Origin: Caryophanales bacterium UBA1231
GTDB lineage: Bacteria; Bacillota_I; Bacilli_A; ML615J-28; CAG-313
DNA: 20,579 bases
Direction: 5' to 3'
NCBI GenBank assembly: GCA_002309035.1
Contig: DBWT01000043.1
Span: 8,519 to 29,097, forward strand
Shown piece after piece: positions 1-6,348 of the stretch. Numbering within the stretch: position 1 is the first letter of the stretch; each line of letters starts with the position of its first letter. A model generated the notes under the pieces. That model was not told where the DNA came from and ran no database searches. It saw only the letters and a program-made list of their open reading frames with translations. Both the position numbers and the translations under genes were made by a program.

Positions 1-689
<689 letters not shown>

Positions 690-690
690 T

Positions 691-1089
691 ATGGCAACTG
701 ATTTTATTCATGTGTCAATTGTTACACCTAATGATAGTGAAATATCATGTGATACTGATTTCGTTGTCGCTCGTCTTGATAGTGGTGAAATGGGTTTTCT
801 CATTAATCACACACCAGTTTTAGGTAAAATTACTCGCGATTATATTCGCTATAAAGATACATATGTGATAGTAGAAAATGCAATCGTTGATTTCAATGAT
901 AACATTTTAACTGTCATTGCCCAAAATGCGGAAGTTGGCACATCAGTTAGCGACGCGATTAAAAATTTAGAAGAGAAAAAAGAGAAATATTTAAAAGAAT
1001 CAAAACGCAAACTTGTCGATTTTACAGAAGCAGAACGAGATCTAGCTAAATCAATCAAAGAAGCTGGTCTAAGGAATTTTGCAAAATGA
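691..1089 (+). CDS. atpC: ATP synthase F1 subunit epsilon
   Basis: Epsilon subunit (132 aa) of the F1 central stalk; it couples rotation to catalysis and inhibits ATP hydrolysis. Residues 1-85 form the N-terminal beta-sandwich (VSIVTPNDSEISCDTDFVVA, then GEMGFLINHTPVLGKI, the equivalent of the GxLGILPNHAP segment). Residues about 88-132 form the charged helical hairpin (NLEEKKEKYLKESKRKLVDF). The start ATG lies one base after the atpD stop and has no good Shine-Dalgarno, so translation is probably coupled to atpD. It ends in TGA, overlapping the next ATG as ATGA. That TGA stop is direct evidence for the standard code. The sequence is a divergent member, but position and fold pattern make the call safe. 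Confidence 0.95.
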   Translation: MATDFIHVSIVTPNDSEISCDTDFVVARLDSGEMGFLINHTPVLGKITRDYIRYKDTYVIVENAIVDFNDNILTVIAQNAEVGTSVSDAIKNLEEKKEKYLKESKRKLVDFTEAERDLAKSIKEAGLRNFAK

Positions 1090-1301
1090 TTGATATTTAT
1101 CGTCTAATATTATTTTTAGGTATTCTTTTAATTGTGACAGCTGTTTCTTATATTTCTCTTCAAAAATTAAATTTTAAAAATCTATTTAGTGAAAATTCAA
1201 CATCACAAATTGTGACTATTCTTTTATTAATATCTTTATCATTTGGCTTTATTATTGCGATAGGTGTTAATGAACTAATTGGATTAATCGCAAATATATG
1301 A
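1086..1301 (+). CDS. DUF1146 (YwzB-like) small membrane protein
   Basis: A 71-residue protein with two hydrophobic helices (about 6-27 and 42-70) separated by a short polar loop containing LQKLNFKNLF. Size, the two-helix layout and the place directly after atpC match the DUF1146/YwzB family, which follows the atp operon in many Bacillota; no biochemical role is established for it. The start overlaps the atpC stop by 4 bp (ATGA, 1086-1089), so translation is coupled and the gene belongs to the ATP synthase transcript. It ends in TGA at 1299-1301. A strong terminator follows 35 bp later. The family assignment rests on context and general pattern, and is therefore likely but not certain. Confidence 0.75.
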   Translation: MIDIYRLILFLGILLIVTAVSYISLQKLNFKNLFSENSTSQIVTILLLISLSFGFIIAIGVNELIGLIANI

Positions 1302-1335
1302 AACAAATGATGTAATAAATAAATAGTTTATAATT

Positions 1336-1366
1336 ACGAATCAACTTGTAGTTGATTCGTTTTTTT
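1336..1366 (+). terminator. Terminator of the ATP synthase operon
   Basis: A perfect 11-bp stem (ACGAATCAACT 1336-1346 with AGTTGATTCGT 1350-1360) has a TGT triloop and is followed directly by a run of T. It lies 35 bp after the last atp-linked gene. Confidence 0.93.
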
Positions 1367-1446
1367 ATAATATATATGTTAGAAGAAGATTTATGAATGT
1401 AGAATTCTTGCTTTAGCAAAGGACATTTTTTATTACAACAAAAAAA

Positions 1447-1507
1447 GGCTGTCAAACACTATAGTGAAATGTTTTTAATCACTATAATATTTGACAGTCC
1501 TGTTTTT
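1447..1507. terminator. Long two-part hairpin, probably bidirectional terminator
   Basis: The outer stem 1447-1456 / 1490-1499 is 10 bp with one G-T pair (GGCTGTCAAA with TTTGACAGTC). A 3x3 internal loop follows, then an 8-bp inner stem TATAGTGA 1460-1467 / TCACTATA 1479-1486 and an 11-base loop. An A-run precedes it (1438-1446) and TGTTTTT follows, so it can work on both strands. No gene remains beside it to be terminated. It may be the end of a lost gene or insertion element. Confidence 0.7.
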
Positions 1508-1547
1508 CACTAAAATGTTTGATTATGCCAAAATATGTTATAGCAAT

Positions 1548-1575
1548 AAAGAGTTTATTTTATAAACTCTTTTTT
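1548..1575 (+). terminator. Terminator-like hairpin without an adjacent gene
   Basis: A perfect 10-bp stem AAAGAGTTTA (1548-1557) / TAAACTCTTT (1563-1572) has a 5-base loop and is followed by more T. It sits in a gene-free stretch about 75 bp after the previous hairpin, with no reading frame between them. Confidence 0.65.
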
Positions 1576-1770
1576 ACTTGCATTTGTGATGAACATACTT
1601 GAAATCTTGTTATATATGCTAACTTAAAAGAATAAGACTGATAATAAAAATATCTATTGACGAAAAATGCAATATCTTTTTAAAAATGCTAATTTGTTCT
1701 TGTTGAATTGTCAAACAAATGAGACAAAATAAATAAAAAATAAAGAAGAAAACAAAGGGGCTGAAGGGGA

Positions 1771-1953
1771 AATGCAGTACGTTTGAAAGAAGGGGCATTA
1801 CTAAATGAATATCATATGATTAGAGAAATAAAGAGATAATTATTTGATATGTTCCGATACGGGTTCGTTTCTAGACAGTATGTTGAAACTGTCGCCCAAT
1901 TGTTTTGGCGAACTGGGCAGTTAATCGAGAGCAAATCATTTTACTTAGAATAA
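1771..1953 (+). pseudogene. Decayed coding remnant of unknown family
   Basis: Between 1508 and 2066 no intact gene is visible. One frame here reads like protein although a TAA breaks it at 1837-1839: NAVRLKEGALLNEYHMIREI before the stop, then FRYGFVSRQYVETVAQLFWR and TGQLIESKSFYLE up to a TAA at 1951-1953. The composition (W, R, G, Q in a more GC-rich patch, 1855-1930) differs from the surrounding AT-rich spacer. It has no start codon with a ribosome site. The parent family is not recognised; a piece of a mobile-element or plasmid gene is possible. The coding claim rests on amino-acid texture alone, so confidence is low. Confidence 0.35.
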
Positions 1954-2066
1954 AAACAAATGTGTCTAATGAAAAGAATTTAATGATGTAAAAAAGTGTC
2001 ATTATTTTATTGAAAGACAAATTATTAGTTAGATGAAAGTTCAGTCTATCTAGCAAGAAAAAAATT

Positions 2067-2100
2067 TTGGCTTAATAATTATTTTAAGCCGATATTTTTT
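2067..2100 (+). terminator. Terminator-like hairpin before the AAA ATPase gene
   Basis: GGCTTAA (2069-2075) pairs with TTAAGCC (2084-2090), and two weaker pairs extend the stem outwards. The tail is TATTTTTT (2093-2100). It lies after the decayed frame, about 130 bp before the AAA ATPase promoter, and may insulate that gene from upstream transcription. Confidence 0.65.
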
Positions 2101-2190
2101 ATAAAAAAAATAACAAGATTATAATTAATCAAAAATAACGAATTCATTTTGATGTTTATTAATGTTTTATAAATAAAAAAAACAAATCAT

Positions 2191-2259
2191 AAATTTATCG
2201 GAATAAAACTTCGAAATCTTTCGGAATATAATTGACAAAACTCTCGGATTATGATAGGA
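2191..2259 (+). repeat. Three 23-bp tandem units over the AAA ATPase promoter
   Basis: Three adjacent imperfect 23-mers start at 2191, 2214 and 2237. Each begins with AAA and carries TCGGAAT (2198-2204, 2221-2227) or TCGGATT (2244-2250) at the same offset. The second unit ends inside the -35 box and the third spans the spacer up to the -10 box, so a protein bound to them would cover the promoter. They are probably operator sites. Whether the bound protein is the downstream ATPase or another regulator cannot be seen. Confidence 0.75.
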
Positions 2260-2260
2260 T
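2232..2260 (+). promoter_or_regulatory. Promoter of the AAA ATPase gene
   Basis: TTGACA (2232-2237), a 17-bp spacer and TAGGAT (2255-2260) form a sigma-A-type promoter. The expected transcript start is about 2267, which would put the GGAGG ribosome site (2267-2271) almost at the 5' end and leave a very short leader of about 12 nt. The promoter lies within the tandem 23-bp units. Confidence 0.75.
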
Positions 2261-2278
2261 ATCTTTGGAGGAATTATT

Positions 2279-3553
2279 ATGAAACCAAATAATTATAAAG
2301 ATAGAATAATTGATAATATGCTTGATGTGTATTTAGACACATTTGGTGCCGTTTTAATAGAAGGACCAAAATGGTGTGGTAAAACATGGACAAGCAAATG
2401 TCATTCCAATAGTGAATTTTTACTTGCTGATCCAAAAGGGAATTTTAATAATAAAAAACTAGCAATGTTGAATCCGGAACTAGCTTTGGTTGGAGAGAAT
2501 CCAAGATTAATTGATGAATGGCAAGAAGTTCCAAGTATTTGGGATGCAGTAAGAGGTAAAGTCGACGAAAATATAGAAAAGGGACAATTTATTTTAACTG
2601 GTTCTACTACTGTAAATAAAGACAAATATATTCATTCTGGAACAGGAAGAATTGCTAGAATTAAGATGAGACCAATGTCACTTTATGAGAGTGGAAAATC
2701 TAATGGCAAAATATCACTAAAAGATATTTGTGAAAATACTGCAAAAGACTCTTTTACAGGCGAAGTTAACTTGGATACGATTATCAATTATATATTAGTT
2801 GGCGGTTGGCCTGCATCAATAGATATGAATGAAAGACAAGGTGCGTTAATATCTAAAGAATACATAAAAACAGTCTTGAGTGAAGATATCTATAAAGTAG
2901 ACAATACTAAAAGAGATAGCCATAAGGTTGAACTTTTGTTGAGATCACTTGCAAGAAATGAATCAACAACTGTAACTAATAAAACATTAAAAAATGACGT
3001 CAAAGAAAAAGATTTAGATGATATAAACATTGATACTATCACTGATTATTTAAATTTGTTTAATAAACTGTATTTAATTGAAGACATTCCTCCATTTGCG
3101 AATAAAATACGCTCTTCATTGAGGGTTAAGCAAAGTGAAAAAAGACACTTTGTGGATCCATCGTTAGCATGCGCTCTTTTAAATTTATCTAAAGATAAGC
3201 TACTAAATGATTTAGAGTATTTGGGATTCTTATTTGAGTCACTAGTTGAAAGAGATTTACTAACATATGTTTCTTCATTTGGTGCAAAACTATATCACTA
3301 TCAAGATTATGAAGGTAATGAAATCGATGCAATAATTGAAATGGAAGATGGATCTTGGTGTGGCATTGAAATAAAACTAGGCGCAAATCAAATAGAAGAA
3401 GCAGCAAATAATTTGAATAGAATCAATAAAACAATAATTAAACAAGGTGGAAAATCTGCTAAATCATTATGTGTTATTTGTGGTTTAACAAATGCAGCAT
3501 ATAAGAGAAATGATGGAGTATATGTGGTTCCAATAACTTCCTTAAAGGATTAG
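2279..3553 (+). CDS. AAA family ATPase with DUF4143 / PD-(D/E)XK-like C-terminus (COG1373)
   Basis: A 424-residue protein of the COG1373 type, an AAA+ ATPase followed by a DUF4143 winged-helix/nuclease-like region. Visible motifs are Walker A GPKWCGKT (29-36), Walker B-like PRLIDEW (75-81, D79-E80), sensor-1-like LTGST (106-110), and the family's RMRPMSLYE-type segment (129-137). The C-terminal nuclease-like core has FESLVERDLL (319-328), NEID (347-350) and EIK (364-366), matching an E...D...ExK pattern, so the catalytic acids appear intact. The start ATG follows GGAGG by 7 bases. The gene is monocistronic: own promoter, own terminator. Members are abundant and scattered in gut bacteria, and their role is not firmly known. 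The flanking relic DNA and orphan terminators suggest an accessory, horizontally acquired gene (inference). Confidence 0.9.
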   Translation: MKPNNYKDRIIDNMLDVYLDTFGAVLIEGPKWCGKTWTSKCHSNSEFLLADPKGNFNNKKLAMLNPELALVGENPRLIDEWQEVPSIWDAVRGKVDENIEKGQFILTGSTTVNKDKYIHSGTGRIARIKMRPMSLYESGKSNGKISLKDICENTAKDSFTGEVNLDTIINYILVGGWPASIDMNERQGALISKEYIKTVLSEDIYKVDNTKRDSHKVELLLRSLARNESTTVTNKTLKNDVKEKDLDDINIDTITDYLNLFNKLYLIEDIPPFANKIRSSLRVKQSEKRHFVDPSLACALLNLSKDKLLNDLEYLGFLFESLVERDLLTYVSSFGAKLYHYQDYEGNEIDAIIEMEDGSWCGIEIKLGANQIEEAANNLNRINKTIIKQGGKSAKSLCVICGLTNAAYKRNDGVYVVPITSLKD

Positions 3554-3645
3554 TGCATTGTTGTTGATATGCTCACAAGAACATCATGACTCACGTTGAA
3601 ACTGTTGTTTGTTTTGAAAGAATATAAAAATTTAAATAAAGAGTT

Positions 3646-3677
3646 AAGAAACAAGTTATTAAAACTTGTTTCTTTTT
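3646..3677 (+). terminator. Terminator of the AAA ATPase gene
   Basis: A perfect 12-bp stem AAGAAACAAGTT (3646-3657) / AACTTGTTTCTT (3663-3674) has an ATTAA loop and ends in a T-run. It lies about 90 bp after the stop. Nothing else is seen in 3554-3645. Confidence 0.9.
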
Positions 3678-3735
3678 ATAATTCCTAAGTAAATGATACT
3701 TTTTAGTTATTTATATTTTTAAAAACGTTTTACTA

Positions 3736-3763
3736 TTGATTAAAATTTGTTAAGTGATATAAT
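3736..3763 (+). promoter_or_regulatory. Promoter of the YwaF-like gene
   Basis: TTGATT (3736-3741), a 16-bp spacer and a consensus TATAAT (3758-3763) with an extended -10 (TGA before TATAAT, 3755-3757). The predicted start is about 3770, giving a leader of about 68 nt that opens with a hairpin. Confidence 0.85.
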
Positions 3764-3772
3764 TAAAATCGC

Positions 3773-3800
3773 GGTCGAAAATTAGGGGATTTTTTTGACC
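3773..3800 (+). promoter_or_regulatory. 5'-terminal leader hairpin with a G-rich loop
   Basis: GGTCGAAAA (3773-3781) pairs with TTTTTGACC-type sequence at 3792-3800 (9 pairs, one G-T), leaving a 10-base loop TTAGGGGATT. It lies at the very start of the predicted mRNA. The stretch ATTAGGGGATT (3781-3791) is perfectly complementary to AATCCCCTAAT at 9012-9022, in the apical part of the small RNA described below. It could be an mRNA stabiliser, an sRNA target, or both. Confidence 0.5.
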
Positions 3801-3837
3801 AATATTTTGATAATAAGTTTTAAATGAGGAGATAATA

Positions 3838-4620
3838 ATGAGAGATATACTTATTAATATTTTTAAAGACGACACATTTGGTCCAGATATAACTTTATTT
3901 GGAATATTTCATGTTTTGTATTTTTTAATTATTATGGGTGTAACATTCTTTTTCGCATATCATTTTCGTAATAAAAATGATGATACAAAAAAGAAGATAT
4001 TAGACATAATGGCAATAATCATTGTTGTTTTATATTTAGGTGATTTCTTTGTACATCCATTTATGAATAATGAAGATAGTTTATCCGCGGATAAATTACC
4101 ATTTCACATATGTACAATTGCTTGTCCATTAATCGCTATTACTAGAATCTTTCCAAACAAGACTAAGGCGATAAGTCACGCTGTACCAATTTTAGCTTTA
4201 GTTGGGGGATTAATGTACATCACTTGTCCAAATGGCGCAGTTGGTGAAGGTGTTAAAGCCTTTAGTTACCGAATGATCCAAACATTTATTTATCATGGTT
4301 TAATATTCACATATGGTATTTGCACTCTAGCATATGGTGAAAACAAATTAGAATACAAAAAGATCTACGTTGAAGCAATTATGATTTTGGCTCTAATCTT
4401 AATTTCCCTTGGTGCTAATCATGCATATTCAATCCCTGGTGGTCATCACCATGATTGGTTCTTTACAACTGGTTCATCATTTGGCGTTTCCCCATATTTA
4501 ATGCCATTCTTAATGTTTGTGATTATTTTTGCGATGTGTAATGCCATATATTTAATTTATTTTGGTATTAAGAAATTAATCCAAAAGAAGAATAACCAAA
4601 TAAAAAACGATGCAAATTAA
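3838..4620 (+). CDS. YwaF / TIGR02206-type integral membrane protein
   Basis: A 260-residue polytopic membrane protein with about six to seven hydrophobic segments (roughly 20-41, 54-74, 88-104, 113-129, 147-166, 176-194, 219-245). Motifs shared with the TIGR02206/YwaF family (related to TMEM164) are an early His in FGIFHVLYF (21-29), LPFHICTIACPL (87-98), GGLMYITCPNG (123-133), FIYHG (150-154) and a late GGHHHDWFFTTG (201-212). The positive C-terminus (KKLIQKKNNQIKN) should face the cytoplasm. Function in bacteria is unknown. The start follows GAGGAG (3826-3831) by 6 bases. The gene is monocistronic with its own promoter and converges on the gene to its right, the two stop codons overlapping by 2 bp. 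The family call is fairly secure; no substrate can be inferred. Confidence 0.82.
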   Translation: MRDILINIFKDDTFGPDITLFGIFHVLYFLIIMGVTFFFAYHFRNKNDDTKKKILDIMAIIIVVLYLGDFFVHPFMNNEDSLSADKLPFHICTIACPLIAITRIFPNKTKAISHAVPILALVGGLMYITCPNGAVGEGVKAFSYRMIQTFIYHGLIFTYGICTLAYGENKLEYKKIYVEAIMILALILISLGANHAYSIPGGHHHDWFFTTGSSFGVSPYLMPFLMFVIIFAMCNAIYLIYFGIKKLIQKKNNQIKNDAN

Positions 4621-4637
4621 ATTGCATCGTATTTTTT
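4602..4637. terminator. Bidirectional terminator shared by convergent genes
   Basis: ACGATGCAA (4607-4615) pairs with TTGCATCGT (4622-4630), with an A-run on the left and a T-run on the right, so each strand ends in U. Both stop codons (plus strand 4618-4620, minus strand 4617-4619) lie in the 6-base loop, so each stem arm codes for the last residues of one of the two proteins. Confidence 0.88.
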
Positions 4638-5516
4638 ATTTTTAATTTCTCTTAAAGTAATTAAATAAATGAATACTTTTTGAATTGGTACATCTGATAT
4701 TTCAATTAAATATTTTTGGAATTTACGGATATCATCTTTGGAAAGACGTTTACGGATACAAACAGTTAAAATACCACCACGTTCTTCGGCACCAATGATT
4801 TTAATTCCACTAATTAAAGACTTTAATACTTCCGTTTTACCAGTTAAATATCTAAAATTATTTTTAAGTTCTTTTGTGGTGAAGTAGTCAATCAAACGAC
4901 CCTTATCCATAAATAAGACTTTATCAAACATATAATCAATTTCATCGATATAATCGGTTGCCATAATGATTGTTCGTGGATATCTTGTATAATGTTCATA
5001 CATGAATGAATAAAAGTCATGACGATCTTTTAAATCCACATCACTAACGATATCATTATAAATAGTGATATTTGCACGACTTGCAAGTCCACAAATACCT
5101 AAAAACAAATGACGTTTAGCTTTTGGCATTTTACAAAATAAGCTGTCCATTTTAATATTAAAATGACGACATAATGTATAAGCATAATAATTATCCCATT
5201 TATTATAATTATGAGCCATTTTCATACAAATCATTTTAACAGAAAATGAATCTGGAAAATATGTTTTTTTATGGATATAACAAACACGATTAAGTAGTGA
5301 TTTATTTTCTTTTAAATCTTTACCATCAACCCAAATAGTTCCACTTGATGGATGAACTTTCATCGTGAACATATCTAAAAGGGTATCAATCCCAGAATCT
5401 TTTTTGCCAATTATTCCATAGATTTTTTTATCAAGGAAATTAAATGTAAAATTTTGAATGGAATTACCATTTGATCCATTTTTTGATATATTATCACATA
5501 ACAAAACTGACATCAT
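4617..5516 (-). CDS. ABC transporter ATP-binding protein homologue lacking catalytic motifs
   Basis: A 299-residue protein with the layout of a YtrB-type ABC ATPase domain (about 1-215) plus a C-terminal region of about 80 residues. The catalytic motifs are gone: Walker A reads GKKDSGIDT (37-45, Lys replaced by Ile43 and Ser/Thr by Asp44), the LSGGQ signature region reads KMPKAKRHLFLG (129-140), Walker B/DEP reads IYNDIVSDVD (152-161, Asn154), and the switch His is Asp188 in MATDYIDE. Family texture remains (SSGTIWVDGKDL, DKVLFMDKGRLI). It is probably unable to hydrolyse ATP. No permease or GntR regulator is nearby. The ribosome site AAAGGAG (5520-5526) is 3 bases from the first ATG and 6 from the second, so translation may start at Met2 (5513). 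It lies downstream of yigZ, same strand. Confidence 0.8.
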   Translation of the reverse strand: MMSVLLCDNISKNGSNGNSIQNFTFNFLDKKIYGIIGKKDSGIDTLLDMFTMKVHPSSGTIWVDGKDLKENKSLLNRVCYIHKKTYFPDSFSVKMICMKMAHNYNKWDNYYAYTLCRHFNIKMDSLFCKMPKAKRHLFLGICGLASRANITIYNDIVSDVDLKDRHDFYSFMYEHYTRYPRTIIMATDYIDEIDYMFDKVLFMDKGRLIDYFTTKELKNNFRYLTGKTEVLKSLISGIKIIGAEERGGILTVCIRKRLSKDDIRKFQKYLIEISDVPIQKVFIYLITLREIKNKKYDAI

Positions 5517-5562
5517 AATCTCCTTTCTAAATCTTTATTATTTTACTATTTTTTATGTTAAA

Positions 5563-5588
5563 AGTCAAGAATTATAAGACTCTTGACT
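5563..5588 (-). terminator. Weak hairpin between yigZ and the ABC homologue
   Basis: AGTCAAGA (5563-5570) pairs with TCTTGACT (5581-5588). On the minus strand it is followed only by TTTT before A-rich sequence. The yigZ stop codon lies in its loop. It may end or attenuate the yigZ transcript before the ABC-like gene; the short U-tract makes full termination doubtful. Confidence 0.5.
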
Positions 5589-6180
5589 CTTCATTTCCTT
5601 TTGTTATAACAATATCATTTTTTGTTATTTCAATTAATTTATTAATTAATAAATCTACTTTATCAACAGGAATAATAATAGTTATTTTAATATTATCACT
5701 AAATATTTTTTCTTTTTCTTTATATTCTTTGATATAACGATCAATTAAATTATAATTTTGATAATTAAATTCAAGTGTTAAATCAATACATTTTTCGATT
5801 TTTAGTTTTTCGATTTTTGTAATAACTAAAGATGTAGAACTTGAATATGCGCGTACTAGTCCTCCAGCACCAAGTTTGATTCCACCAAAATAACGAGTAA
5901 CGATTGCTAAAACATTTGTAAGTTCATTTTTTCTTAGGCAATCAAGGATCACAATCCCGGCTGTTTGACTGGGTTCGCCATCGTCACTACATTTTACTAC
6001 TTCACCTTCATTACCTAAAATATAAGCATAACAATTATGAGTTGCATCATAATATTTTTTTCTAGTATCTTTTAAAATATTATTTATTTCATCAATATTT
6101 GTTACCGGATGAATTGTACAAATGAATTCACTTTTTTTTATTTCTTGTTTTTCTTGATATATTTTATTTATTGTGTACAT
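5572..6180 (-). CDS. yigZ: YigZ/YvyE family protein (IMPACT, UPF0029)
   Basis: A 202-residue protein of the YigZ/IMPACT family, cytoplasmic proteins with an RNase PH/ribosomal S5-like N-terminal fold and a ferredoxin-like C-terminal domain. The role in bacteria is unclear; the eukaryotic relative IMPACT acts in translational control. Diagnostic motifs are KSEFICTIHPV (16-26), ATHNCYAY (46-53), DDGEPSQTAG (66-75) and TRYFGGIKLGAGGLVRAY (95-112). The C-terminal domain (about 133-202) is lysine- and isoleucine-rich. Length fits the family (about 200-210 aa). The start ATG has a weak GGTGA site 4 bases upstream, and a good minus-strand promoter precedes it. The product name is secure, the function is not. 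Confidence 0.95.
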   Translation of the reverse strand: MYTINKIYQEKQEIKKSEFICTIHPVTNIDEINNILKDTRKKYYDATHNCYAYILGNEGEVVKCSDDGEPSQTAGIVILDCLRKNELTNVLAIVTRYFGGIKLGAGGLVRAYSSSTSLVITKIEKLKIEKCIDLTLEFNYQNYNLIDRYIKEYKEKEKIFSDNIKITIIIPVDKVDLLINKLIEITKNDIVITKGNEESRVL

Positions 6181-6205
6181 ATCTTCACCATTATTTTATG
6201 CTAAT

Positions 6206-6234
6206 ATTATAAACTAAAATTAGTCATTTATCAA
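6206..6234 (-). promoter_or_regulatory. Promoter of yigZ
   Basis: Read on the minus strand: TTGATA (6229-6234), a 17-bp spacer and a consensus TATAAT (6206-6211). It stands 26 bp before the yigZ ATG, back to back with the gene on the plus strand. Confidence 0.82.
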
Positions 6235-6282
6235 CTTTTAATCAATTTTTAAAAACTTGTAGATATTTTCAAGTAAATAAGA

Positions 6283-6288
6283 TATAAT
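6283..6288 (+). promoter_or_regulatory. Possible -10 box for the pseudo-CCA/yhaM operon
   Basis: A consensus TATAAT at 6283-6288 in the divergent intergenic region. The best -35 (TTGTAG, 6257-6262) is 20 bp away, so the promoter is weak, activator-dependent, or read differently. Transcription would begin near 6295, about 54 bases before the likely ATG. Confidence 0.5.
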
Positions 6289-6348
6289 TAAAGATGGATA
6301 AATATGAAAAATTGATGAAGAAAGACGAAAACGTATTAGGTGACGAAT

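Noticed and set aside
1871..2056. Minus-strand 61-codon frame opposite the decayed remnant
   Set aside because: No ribosome site or promoter, poorly protein-like, and it overlaps the more protein-like plus-strand remnant.
2191..2259. CRISPR-like or satellite array
   Set aside because: The units abut one another with no spacers, are imperfect, and lie exactly on a promoter; an operator array is the better reading.
3770..3837. Known riboswitch in the ywaF-like leader
   Set aside because: About 68 nt with a single 9-bp hairpin; none of the conserved cores of preQ1, fluoride, purine, SAM or other riboswitches could be recognised, and no terminator/antiterminator pair is present.
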